Notes under the pieces: generated by a model
What the model was told of the DNA's origin: nothing
Database searches by the model: none
What the model saw: the letters and a program-made list of their open reading frames with translations, nothing else
Source of the DNA: a gamma proteobacterium endosymbiont of Lamellibrachia anaximandri
GTDB taxonomy: Bacteria; Pseudomonadota; Gammaproteobacteria; Chromatiales; Chromatiaceae
DNA: 64,000 bases
Direction: 5' to 3'
Assembly: GCA_016756835.1 (NCBI GenBank)
Contig: JAESPE010000002.1
Coordinates: 20,001-84,000 of the forward strand
Shown here: piece by piece, positions 49,897 through 58,881 of the stretch
Position numbering within the stretch: position 1 is the stretch's first letter
How the letters are laid out: every line of letters begins with the position of its first letter
Program-made: the position numbers and the translations under genes

Positions 49897-51861
49897 ATGA
49901 GGAGAATAAATAAGGTCTGGTCAGTGATGTTGGCAGCCCTGCTTGGGCTATCTGCCTTTACTACTTTTGCTGCAATGGAACAGGCTTCAACGCCTGCATC
50001 TGAAAAAGCAGGCAAGCAACTCACGCCAAACAAAAAATGCACCAAGTGCCATGCCGATGATGATGAAGATGAGCAGATCTGGGAGTATGAAGATGGCACG
50101 ACGAAATTCATCTACGTTGACCCGGAAAAGTTCGAGAACAGCGTCCATGGGAAACAATACTGTGTCGGCTGTCATTCCAACGTCACCCTAAAAAAAGGGG
50201 AACATGACGAAAGATTACCCGTTTCCGTCGGCTGTGTGCAGTGCCACCAGGAAAAGCTGGAAGAGCAGAAAGACAGCCCCGACCCGAAGCACAAACGGCT
50301 GAAAGTGGTATTGGAGCAGGTCGACAGCTACATGCACTCGGTCCACGCCCGCCCCAGTCTTGCCGACCAGTCCAGAACCAATGCCTCCTGCCACGATTGC
50401 CACGACGCCCATAACATCGGCACCCTGGGCAGTGAGCAGCGGGCTGAACATCGCCTGAAAAATCCTGAGGTGTGCGGCAAGTGCCATGAGGAGCAGAAAC
50501 AGGCCTACCTGACATCCATCCACGGCAAGGAAGTGACGGAGAAACAGAACAGTGATGCCGCTGTCTGTTCGGACTGCCATACTACTCACAACATTGAATC
50601 ACCGGAAGCCGATTCAATGAAACTCGCTATCACCCAGAACTGCGGTAGCTGCCATGAGGATTCACTGAAGACCTATATGTCTTCCTACCATGGCCAGGTC
50701 AACCGACTGGGCTATACCCATACCGCGAAATGTTTCGATTGCCATGGTGGTCATGAGCTGAAAAAGGTCGACGATCCGGCCTCCAGCATACATCTCGATA
50801 ATCGCCTGGAGACCTGCCAGCAGTGCCATGAGGATGCCCCTGAAGGGTTCCTGGGCTTCCATGCCCATGGCAATGCTGATGATTTCGAGCGTTATCCCGG
50901 TATCTGGATAACCGCAAAATTCATGGAGGCGCTGATTATCGGCGTATTCCTGTTCTTCTGGACCCATGTCCTGTTCTGGTTCTACAGGGAGTTTCGTGAT
51001 CGCCAGCAAGGCAAGGGATACATACCCCCTGCAGGAGAAGAGACTGTCTATTTCCGTCGCTTCAGCGTTGCTTGGCGCGTCATCCATCTGCTGTTCGCCA
51101 TGAGCACCATGACGCTGGTACTAACCGGCTCCACCCTGCTCTTCTCCCATACCGATTGGGCGCCGTTCGTAATCAACATACTCGGCGGGCCACAGATTGA
51201 AGCCATCATTCACCGTACTGCGGCGACCATTTGGTTGTCGGTATTCCTGGTGCACGTCGCCATCGCCGGCTACACCGTCTTCATCTCAGAGCGCAAGACG
51301 TTCCGCTGGTTCGGACCCACATCGATGATACCCAACTGGCAGGACTGGCATGATTTGAAAGCGATGTTCCGCTGGTTCTTCGGCAAGGCGGAGCGACCCA
51401 GTTTTGACCGCTGGTCCTACTGGCAGAAGTTTGATTACTGGGCACCCTTCTGGGGCGCAGCGGTTATCGGCTTTAGTGGCCTGATGCTCTTTTTGCCGAC
51501 AAAAACAGCCATAATACTGCCAGGCTTTGTCTTCAATATTGCGACAATCATCCATGCGGAAGAGGCCCTGTTGGCCACCATATTCCTGTTCACGGTGCAT
51601 TTCTTCAATGCCCACTTCCGCCCGGACAAGTTCCCGATGAGCACCAGCATTTTCACCGGGGCTGTGCCACTGGATGAGTTCAAGCATGAGCATAAGCGGG
51701 AGTACGAACGTCTGGAAGCGAGTGGTGAGCTGGAGAAGTATCTGGTGAACAAGCCTTCGAAGGGGATGCAGAGAAGCTCCAATATCCTTGGCACGATTCT
51801 GATCTTCTTTGGCTTAACTCTACTGACACTGGTTGCGATTGGCTTTGCGACAATAACCTAA
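49897..51861 (+). CDS. Nonahaem cytochrome c fused to a cytochrome b (HydC/FdnI-like) membrane domain, CbcL-like
   Basis: Nine CxxCH (CTKCH, CVGCH, CVQCH, CHDCH, CGKCH, CSDCH, CGSCH, CFDCH, CQQCH) followed by a TM b-type domain (FSVAWRVIHLLFAMSTMTLVLTGSTLLF, HRTAATIWLSVFLVHVAIAGY). Confidence 0.88.
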   Translation: MRRINKVWSVMLAALLGLSAFTTFAAMEQASTPASEKAGKQLTPNKKCTKCHADDDEDEQIWEYEDGTTKFIYVDPEKFENSVHGKQYCVGCHSNVTLKKGEHDERLPVSVGCVQCHQEKLEEQKDSPDPKHKRLKVVLEQVDSYMHSVHARPSLADQSRTNASCHDCHDAHNIGTLGSEQRAEHRLKNPEVCGKCHEEQKQAYLTSIHGKEVTEKQNSDAAVCSDCHTTHNIESPEADSMKLAITQNCGSCHEDSLKTYMSSYHGQVNRLGYTHTAKCFDCHGGHELKKVDDPASSIHLDNRLETCQQCHEDAPEGFLGFHAHGNADDFERYPGIWITAKFMEALIIGVFLFFWTHVLFWFYREFRDRQQGKGYIPPAGEETVYFRRFSVAWRVIHLLFAMSTMTLVLTGSTLLFSHTDWAPFVINILGGPQIEAIIHRTAATIWLSVFLVHVAIAGYTVFISERKTFRWFGPTSMIPNWQDWHDLKAMFRWFFGKAERPSFDRWSYWQKFDYWAPFWGAAVIGFSGLMLFLPTKTAIILPGFVFNIATIIHAEEALLATIFLFTVHFFNAHFRPDKFPMSTSIFTGAVPLDEFKHEHKREYERLEASGELEKYLVNKPSKGMQRSSNILGTILIFFGLTLLTLVAIGFATIT

Positions 51862-51987
51862 GGCGTTGTCGGACTTAGCACTGTTTGGCAGCGCCCCAGG
51901 GCGCTGCCTTTCAACGAGCTACCGCTGCAAACAGATGGGGTATTTCAAACGTCGGAGCGGCGCCCTCGCCGCGATGACTCCGTAGAA

Positions 51988-52095
51988 GTAGGGTGCGCTG
52001 TGCGCATCAGAATAAGCAGTTACAGCGCACCCTACCAGATGAATTAAACGCCGCCCCTCATCTTTGTCAGGATGTCTTAAACTCCGAACGTGAGT
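51988..52095. repeat. Second copy of the dispersed intergenic element
   Basis: GTAGGGTGCGCTG...CAGCGCACCCTAC then AAACGCCGCCCCTCATCTTTGTCAGGATGTCTTAAACTCCGAACGTGAGTTA; compare 32915-33075. Confidence 0.7.
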
Positions 52096-53411
52096 TATAG
52101 AGAGCGCCCTTCCTTCTGATACTCCCGCTCTACAGCCTCCAGCAGGTCTGTTTTTTGCAGAATATCGGATTGGCGGGAGAGCGTCTGCAGTAAAGCATAC
52201 TGCATGATGTTGGCGATATTGGAGCCGGTCAGTTCATAGCGCCGGCACAACGCCCGCATATCCAATCCATGCTCCAACCGGACCTGGCTCGGAAGCAGCC
52301 GCCGCCAGATCTGATAGCGCTCTTCCGGACCCGGCGCAGGGAAATGGACCACCGACTGAAAGCGCCGCATAAAGGCGGTGTCGATGTTGCTTTTCAGATT
52401 TGAAGCAAGAATCACCAGCCCGGAAAACTGCTCAATCCGCTGCAACAGATAGGAGACCTCCTGATTCGCATAACGGTCGTGGGCGTCCCGCACCCCGGTG
52501 CGCTTGCCAAACAGGGCATCGGCCTCATCGAAAAAGAGGATCCAGTCACGATGCTCGGCGCGGGAGAAGACCTTCTCCAGGTTTTTTTCCGTCTCACCGA
52601 TATATTTCGAGATCACCATCGACAAATCGATACGAAACAGATCCCGTCCGGTCACCTTGCCAAGCAGGGTCGCAGTGAAAGTCTTGCCGGTTCCCGGCGG
52701 CCCATGAAACAGCGCCCGGTATCCGGGGCGAAAGACCCGTCCCATGCCCCACTCGTCCAACAGATGATGCCGGTGGGTCAACCAGTTGCGCAGTTCCGCC
52801 AGTTGATCCCGCGTCGCCGGACGCAAAACCAGCTCATCCCACTCCCGATCCGTCGTAAGGTGCTGGGCTGGAAAGTCGATACCGAACCTGGGGCCCTCAG
52901 CCACCCCGCTCGTCAGCAGAGAGACGATTTCACTGGGCATACTCAGACGGCCGCTAAGAGTCGGCTCACCCGGCGGAGCCGGATCCAGGTAGAGCAGCCC
53001 TTCCCGGCTGAACAGGTGGCTCTCTTCAAACAGCTGCTTGAGATATAAACGCTGTTTCAGGTCCCTCCCGGCCAGTAGAAACATCAACGTCTCTCCCGTG
53101 GGTATAAATCCCCGGAACTGGGTTCCACGGAGTCCCCCCAACGAAGGGTAATCACCATTTTGCGGCAGCACTTCGCCAAAGATCCGGTCAAAAAAATCGG
53201 ATTGCAGATGTGGCGCCAAGACTGTGATCAGCGCCAGGCTTTCCTCAAACGGAAGGCATTGACCCGGCAGCAGTTCAAGTCCGGCCAGACGGGATTGAAC
53301 CGCTTCCACCTCAATCTTATGCTCCTGCCCCAGCAGTTCCGCAAGCCTGTAGCGGACCCACTGCTCCAGTGCAACCAGGCCCTCACTCAGATTTTTCAGC
53401 CTTGTTTCCAC
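52095..53411 (-). CDS. AAA+ ATPase associated with eCIS (Afp15/Pvc15-like)
   Basis: GPPGTGKTFTATLLGK Walker A, ILFFDEADALFGKRT Walker B; divergent from the eCIS structural genes. Confidence 0.88.
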   Translation of the reverse strand: METRLKNLSEGLVALEQWVRYRLAELLGQEHKIEVEAVQSRLAGLELLPGQCLPFEESLALITVLAPHLQSDFFDRIFGEVLPQNGDYPSLGGLRGTQFRGFIPTGETLMFLLAGRDLKQRLYLKQLFEESHLFSREGLLYLDPAPPGEPTLSGRLSMPSEIVSLLTSGVAEGPRFGIDFPAQHLTTDREWDELVLRPATRDQLAELRNWLTHRHHLLDEWGMGRVFRPGYRALFHGPPGTGKTFTATLLGKVTGRDLFRIDLSMVISKYIGETEKNLEKVFSRAEHRDWILFFDEADALFGKRTGVRDAHDRYANQEVSYLLQRIEQFSGLVILASNLKSNIDTAFMRRFQSVVHFPAPGPEERYQIWRRLLPSQVRLEHGLDMRALCRRYELTGSNIANIMQYALLQTLSRQSDILQKTDLLEAVEREYQKEGRSL

Positions 53412-53582
53412 GTGACGTTTTTCCCTGTTTCATGACCATATTCACAACAATTTCACTGGGGCCTGACAATCATTTACTTCACCAGATTCGTAGTCTACTC
53501 TAACAGAAGAGAGAGGAGATCAGCATCGGATCTGGTGCTGAAACAATAGCCCCGATCCAAGGGCAAATACAGTCTAGGGAAG

Positions 53583-54167
53583 ATGATTAAAACCGCATTG
53601 GAATTGTTGGTTACCCAACTTAATCTTCACCTCGGCGACGTCGGCAGCAAGCCCGTCACCTTGGGCAATATCGCGCAACTGGAAAATCAGGACAGCCTCC
53701 CCACGGAAGCCTCTATCAAGGACAAGGTCGTGCTCAGTCTGGTCAACCTCGAAGAGGAGAAGACCATGAAGAACGGCCCGATACACAAATTGCACAACGG
53801 CCGCAAAGAGCTTGCGGAGCGCCCCGTCCACCTCAATATGTTTCTGCTCTTCAGCGCCAACCTGACCCACTACGACCTGGCGCTGGAGCGACTCTCCCAG
53901 ATCCTGCTTTTTTTCCAGTCCCATCGCGGCTTCGATTTCCATCGCCACAACCAACCGGAAAAACAGCTACCCGAGGCGTTCAATGTTCAACTCGATCTGC
54001 ATACCCTCAGTTTTCAGGAGATCAACGATCTGTGGGGCAGTCTCGGCGGCAAGCAGGTGCCATTCGTGATGTACAAGGCACGCTTACTGCGCCTGGAGGC
54101 GGAGAGCAGCGGAGAGCCGGCACAACCGATCACGGCCATCGACCTCATTCACGGACAGCGGAACTAG
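53583..54167 (+). CDS. DUF4255 / Pvc16 family protein (tail terminator/cap)
   Basis: MIKTALELLVTQLNLHL...EEEKTMKNGP...PVHLNMFLLFSANLTHYDLALERLSQILLFFQSHRGFD. Confidence 0.88.
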   Translation: MIKTALELLVTQLNLHLGDVGSKPVTLGNIAQLENQDSLPTEASIKDKVVLSLVNLEEEKTMKNGPIHKLHNGRKELAERPVHLNMFLLFSANLTHYDLALERLSQILLFFQSHRGFDFHRHNQPEKQLPEAFNVQLDLHTLSFQEINDLWGSLGGKQVPFVMYKARLLRLEAESSGEPAQPITAIDLIHGQRN

Positions 54168-54171
54168 GACC

Positions 54172-55563
54172 ATGAGCGAGACGGTAGGCATCGAATATCG
54201 TCCGCTCTGCACCGTCCGCTTTCGCCACGGTTACTACTTTGATCGCGGCCAGGAGTGCTTTGAATCTCTCGACCCGAATGCACAACAGAAAATACTGGAT
54301 CAGACTGATATCCATCAGGATCTGGAGATCCAACCCACCGCCGACTGCCGGCTGCTGATCAACCGTTACCGGTTGGTCTACCGCCAGACTGGAGACGGCT
54401 TTCTCGTCGCCGCACCGGTCAACCGGGATCCCGACAGCGGTGAGCCGGTTTTCGCAGCGGGACTGGAAGCGGGCTTCAAACTGCGTTTCTCACTACGGTT
54501 GAAAAACCCCCATTTCCTCGACTTTACCAATCTGCCCCTCGACAAACTGCAGGGGGGGATCTACCACTTCTCAAACAATGCCGATAACCTGGAACAGAAT
54601 AGCCTGCACCTGTCCCGTTCGTTGCAGGGTTTCAGTGATGCCGTTCAGTACCAGCCGGGTGACCTGCTGATTGACGACCCACTCGATCCGCAACAGCGGC
54701 TCAGCGCACCCGACAAGATAGAAGCCGGTGACACTTTCGACATCGAAGACTGGCAGACTTCCCCCCCCTATAAGATCTATGAGAGTGGCCCAATCCCGGC
54801 GGGTGAAGTGGCCACGGGAGATCACGTTATCCACAACGGCAGTGTCTATGTATCACAAATAGACGACCCCAGCGGCGATTTCGCCAATTCAGACCACTGG
54901 TTACGCCAATACAGTCCCCTGTTGCAGGGCGTCAGCCGCGACGACTGGCTACCGCTCTACCCCAACCACCTCTCCATTGCCCTGGACAATCCACAGCACT
55001 ACCTGAAACTACGGGTATTCGACCTCGACGCACAGATGCCGTTAGAGGAAACCTACGATGGAGAGAGCGAACAAAACGAAATTTTCGTCGACCTGGCCGG
55101 TCTCAAATCCGGCCGCTACCGTCTGCAGCTTTTCGGCACCGACGGCTTGCCATTGGCAAACAGTGAACGGTTCTTCTATCTGGATAATGATCTTGCCGGC
55201 AGCCGCCTGTTCGGCCTGATCGAACTGGAAGCCACCGCCGATGATTATCGATTACTGGATGGCGACGGGGTTCTGCAGTCACCCGAATACCTCATTAACT
55301 TCATCAACCGCGCCACCTACTGGCGCTACCAGTTCCCCCAACCGCTGAGTGACGACCTGATTGCGACCCCCGGTGACGGCCTTACTGTGGAAGCAGGCAC
55401 AACGCCCAGCCGGTTGATCACCAGCAAGACACAACCGCTGACCAGGGGGTTCATCCCCCTGCTCCGCAACGACACCAGTCAGTATCTGCCTAATCCCACT
55501 GACACCCATTCGATCCATCCAGAAGACGGCAGAGTCTTTTCGGACATTTATTTGACCAGTTAG
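54172..55563 (+). CDS. Uncharacterised eCIS-associated protein with fibre/carbohydrate-binding-like segment
   Basis: In-operon ORF; central YESGPIPAGEVATGDHVIHNGSVYVSQIDDPSGDFANSDHWLRQY. Confidence 0.75.
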   Translation: MSETVGIEYRPLCTVRFRHGYYFDRGQECFESLDPNAQQKILDQTDIHQDLEIQPTADCRLLINRYRLVYRQTGDGFLVAAPVNRDPDSGEPVFAAGLEAGFKLRFSLRLKNPHFLDFTNLPLDKLQGGIYHFSNNADNLEQNSLHLSRSLQGFSDAVQYQPGDLLIDDPLDPQQRLSAPDKIEAGDTFDIEDWQTSPPYKIYESGPIPAGEVATGDHVIHNGSVYVSQIDDPSGDFANSDHWLRQYSPLLQGVSRDDWLPLYPNHLSIALDNPQHYLKLRVFDLDAQMPLEETYDGESEQNEIFVDLAGLKSGRYRLQLFGTDGLPLANSERFFYLDNDLAGSRLFGLIELEATADDYRLLDGDGVLQSPEYLINFINRATYWRYQFPQPLSDDLIATPGDGLTVEAGTTPSRLITSKTQPLTRGFIPLLRNDTSQYLPNPTDTHSIHPEDGRVFSDIYLTS

Positions 55564-55573
55564 GGAGACCACC

Positions 55574-57736
55574 ATGGCACTCGTAGTCAAAACCCCCGGC
55601 GTCTACACCGAAGAGATATCTCTCTTCCCACCCTCTGTCGCACAGGTGGAGACCGCTGTTCCCGCCTTCATCGGCTACACGCAGATGGCGGAAAAGCGGG
55701 GTGAATCCCTGCGTGACAAACCCGAACTCATCCGCTCACTGGCCGACTTTGAGGAACTGTTCGGCGGTGCCCCCGATGTCACGGTTGACCAGGTGAACCT
55801 GGACGCCAACAACAGCATCACCAGCGCCAGCCTCACAGCCACATTTCTACTCTACGACAGCATGCGGCTCTTCTTCGCCAACGGCGGCAGCAAGTGCTAC
55901 ATCGTCTCGGTCGGCGACTATAACGACACCATCAATAAGGATCGTCTCAGCGCCGGGCTCGCCGCCGTCGCCCGCGAGGATGAACCGACCCTTCTGGTAA
56001 TACCCGATGCGGTGCAACTGAAGGACGACAAGTTCTACACCCTGCAGCAGGAGGCGCTGAAACAGAGCGGCGAGCTGAAGGACCGTTTCGCCATTCTCGA
56101 TCTGCTGCAGGAGAACGGTGCCAGTATGGATCTGCGCGACAGCATCGCTGACTTCCGCAACAAGGTCGGCATGCAGAATCTCAAGTATGGCGCCGCCTAC
56201 GGACCCTGGCTGAAGACCAACCTGAGCAAGACGGTAAAAGTCCGTCAGTTGACGGATCATCTCTTCAAGCTCGGCAATCCCGTCAGCCTCAGCAATCTGA
56301 CCGAGGACGGGGATACCCAGCAGGCTATCAGCCGTCTGACCCGCGCCTCTGCCGACACAGATCGCCTGCTCGACGATGCCACTGCCGGATTAAAGAAATT
56401 TCTCGCCGACAACACCACCGATGCAGAATCAGTGGATGCCGGCTATCAGGCAAAATACAACGACTTCCGCAATGCACTCGCCACCTTTAACGCTGACACA
56501 GCAGCCAACCTGATCGGTCCGGTACAGGATGCCTACCAGGCGCTGTTCGACTACATCTACAATCTGGTGGACGCCATGCTGGATGAGGTCGCCAAGGCCG
56601 ACACCGATTTCAGCCAGCGCGTAGCAGCAGATCCAGGCGACCCTGCTGCCCCCTTCGACCCGGACGGCACCACCTTCCTTACGGACTACGCACAGACGCT
56701 GATTAAAAACAGCCTCTTTTACCAGATGCAGACGCTCAATAACTACACCAGAGGCGCCGGTCTGTTCATCGCCACAGGCGAGGATGCCGACGCAGACGGC
56801 AATGTCGACGAGCATGAAGACTACTTTGCAGCCCACAGTGCCGGGATGACTGCTGCCGCATGGACGCAGGGCGGCGACAACGCCTTTACCATAGGTGATC
56901 TGCCGGCCTTTGAACTCACCTCCATCTACCCGGAAGGTGCCGCCGGACCGGCAGTCGATGAAGATGCGAATAAAAAGCGCGCCAAAAATATGGAGAGCGG
57001 TGCGCGCCTGGTGAGTAAGGTATTCAAATCGGTGGATGAAGCGGTTGCCGGCATCAAGGCCGAGGCCCGCGCCCTGGAAAACAGCTATCACGAAACCCTG
57101 GTGGACGGCTTTCCGCTGCTGCGCAACCTGATCAACCGAGTCTCCAACGCGGTTACCGAGCTACCTCCAAGCGCAGCTATCGCCGGTGCCTATGCGGCGG
57201 TGGATGCCAACCGCGGTGTACACAAAGCCCCTGCAAACGTCAGCCTCTCCAGCGTCAAGGGCGTCTCCGAGGTCGTCACCCATGCGGAGCAGGCCGACTA
57301 CAACGTGGACACGGTAGCCGGCAAATCGGTCAACATCATCCGCCCCTTCATCGGCAAAGGGATCCTGGTCTGGGGCGCCCGCACCCTTGACGGCAACAGC
57401 AATGAGTGGCGTTACGTCAATGTACGGCGCTTCTTCAACATGGTCGAGGAGTCGGTCAAGAAGGCCTCTTCCCGTTTCGTCTTTGAGCCCAACGACAAGA
57501 ATACCTGGGTCAAGGTCAGGGGCATGATCGAGAACTTTCTGTTGATTCAGTGGCGCAATGGCGCCCTCGCCGGCGCGGTGCCCGACGACGCCTTCTTCGT
57601 CAACGTGGGGCTGGGACAGACCATGACGGCGCAGGATATCAATGAAGGCAAATTGATCGTTGAGATCGGCATGGCGGCGGTTCGGCCCGCAGAGTTCATC
57701 ATCCTGCGTTTCTCCCACAAGATGCAGGTCTCCTGA
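55574..57736 (+). CDS. Contractile tail sheath protein with large central insertion
   Basis: KTPGVYTEEISLFPPSVAQVETAVPAFIGYT N-terminus; GKGILVWGARTLDGNSNEWRYVNVRRFFNMVEESVKKASSRFVFEPNDKNTW C-terminal sheath domain. Confidence 0.95.
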   Translation: MALVVKTPGVYTEEISLFPPSVAQVETAVPAFIGYTQMAEKRGESLRDKPELIRSLADFEELFGGAPDVTVDQVNLDANNSITSASLTATFLLYDSMRLFFANGGSKCYIVSVGDYNDTINKDRLSAGLAAVAREDEPTLLVIPDAVQLKDDKFYTLQQEALKQSGELKDRFAILDLLQENGASMDLRDSIADFRNKVGMQNLKYGAAYGPWLKTNLSKTVKVRQLTDHLFKLGNPVSLSNLTEDGDTQQAISRLTRASADTDRLLDDATAGLKKFLADNTTDAESVDAGYQAKYNDFRNALATFNADTAANLIGPVQDAYQALFDYIYNLVDAMLDEVAKADTDFSQRVAADPGDPAAPFDPDGTTFLTDYAQTLIKNSLFYQMQTLNNYTRGAGLFIATGEDADADGNVDEHEDYFAAHSAGMTAAAWTQGGDNAFTIGDLPAFELTSIYPEGAAGPAVDEDANKKRAKNMESGARLVSKVFKSVDEAVAGIKAEARALENSYHETLVDGFPLLRNLINRVSNAVTELPPSAAIAGAYAAVDANRGVHKAPANVSLSSVKGVSEVVTHAEQADYNVDTVAGKSVNIIRPFIGKGILVWGARTLDGNSNEWRYVNVRRFFNMVEESVKKASSRFVFEPNDKNTWVKVRGMIENFLLIQWRNGALAGAVPDDAFFVNVGLGQTMTAQDINEGKLIVEIGMAAVRPAEFIILRFSHKMQVS

Positions 57737-57811
57737 CAAATGATTTTTTACAGGGAAACAGAGATGCGCAGGCCCGCGGCCTGCGCCCGCTAACGGATAC
57801 GAGGTACAGTC

Positions 57812-58246
57812 ATGGCAAATTATCCTCTCGCAAAATTCCACTTCGTGGTCGAGTGGGGCGGTTCCAGCGTCGGTTTCAGCGAGGTCTCCGGCCTTGAGGT
57901 CGAGACAGAGATGATCGAATACCGGCACGGCATGAGTCCTGAGTTCAGCAAGATCCGCATGCCGGGTCTGAAAAAGTACAGCAACATCACCCTGAAAAGG
58001 GGCACCTTCGCCAGTGACAACGAGTTCTTCAACTGGTGGAAGGATACCGCCAAGTTGCAGACCGTGGAGCGGCGGGATCTGGTGATCAGCCTGCTCAACG
58101 AAAACCATGAACCGGTGGTGGTGTGGAAGGTGAAGAACGCCTGGCCATCCAAGGTGACGGCCACCGACCTGAAGGCAGACGGCAACGAAGTGGCGATCGA
58201 AACCATGGAACTTGTCCACGAAGGTCTGGTGATCGAGAACGAGTAG
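57812..58246 (+). CDS. Tail tube protein (T4 gp19 / Afp1 family)
   Basis: YPLAKFHFVVEWGGSSVGFSEVSGLEVETEMIEYRHGMSPEFSKIRMPGLKKYSNITLKRG. Confidence 0.93.
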   Translation: MANYPLAKFHFVVEWGGSSVGFSEVSGLEVETEMIEYRHGMSPEFSKIRMPGLKKYSNITLKRGTFASDNEFFNWWKDTAKLQTVERRDLVISLLNENHEPVVVWKVKNAWPSKVTATDLKADGNEVAIETMELVHEGLVIENE

Positions 58247-58262
58247 TCCGGGACAGACCAAT

Positions 58263-58703
58263 ATGTCGGAGTACGACTTTTATCCCGGATTCCACTTCCA
58301 GGTCGAATTCATTAGTGCTGATTTCGGCACCAATGACAGCCGCTTCCAAACCATCGGTGGCCTGGAGGTCAGCATGGAGACGGAGACCATCAAAGAGGGC
58401 GGTGAAAACCGCTTCGAGTACATCCTGCCCACCAAGACCAGCTACGGCACGCTGAGTCTGAAACGGGGCATGATGCGTAACTCCGATCTCATCGACTGGT
58501 GCAACCGGACCATGCAGACCCTGGAGATCAAGCCGGTCGACATACTGATCACCCTGCTCAACGAAAAACACGAGCCGGTGATGAGCTGGAACATCTTCCA
58601 CGCCTGGCCGAAGAAGTGGTCCGTCTCGGATTTCAACGCCATGAACAATGAACTGACCATCGAGACACTGGATCTCCAGTACCTCTACTTTACGAGAGAT
58701 TAG
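58263..58703 (+). CDS. Second tail tube protein (T4 gp19-like paralogue)
   Basis: FYPGFHFQVEFISADFGTNDSRFQTIGGLEVSMETETIKEGGENRFEYILPTKTSYGTLSLKRGM. Confidence 0.9.
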   Translation: MSEYDFYPGFHFQVEFISADFGTNDSRFQTIGGLEVSMETETIKEGGENRFEYILPTKTSYGTLSLKRGMMRNSDLIDWCNRTMQTLEIKPVDILITLLNEKHEPVMSWNIFHAWPKKWSVSDFNAMNNELTIETLDLQYLYFTRD

Positions 58704-58709
58704 TGCCAG

Positions 58710-58880
58710 ATGCCGGTAGAGATCAGAGAACTGGTAATTCGTGCCGAAGTCGGCGGGCAGGAACAGCGCCGGGAGGGCAGCAGTAGCGGCACCCGACCAG
58801 CCCCTGAGGATAAGGAAGCACTGATCGCCGAGTGCATCGAACGGATCATGCAGATACTGCAGGAACGGGAGGAGCGTTAG
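58710..58880 (+). CDS. DUF5908 family small eCIS protein (not in the supplied ORF track)
   Basis: ATG 58710 to TAG 58880: MPVEIRELVIRAEVGGQEQRREGSSSGTRPAPEDKEALIAECIERIMQILQEREER. Confidence 0.85.
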   Translation: MPVEIRELVIRAEVGGQEQRREGSSSGTRPAPEDKEALIAECIERIMQILQEREER

Positions 58881-58881
58881 C

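Noticed and set aside
52095-53411. AAA+ ATPase as NorQ partner of norCB
   Set aside because: About 25 kb from norCB, divergent from and adjacent to eCIS structural genes, and no norD; the eCIS ATPase role fits better.
57161-58261. 366-aa minus-strand ORF opposite the sheath/tube genes
   Set aside because: Overlaps two confident plus-strand eCIS genes; no family features.
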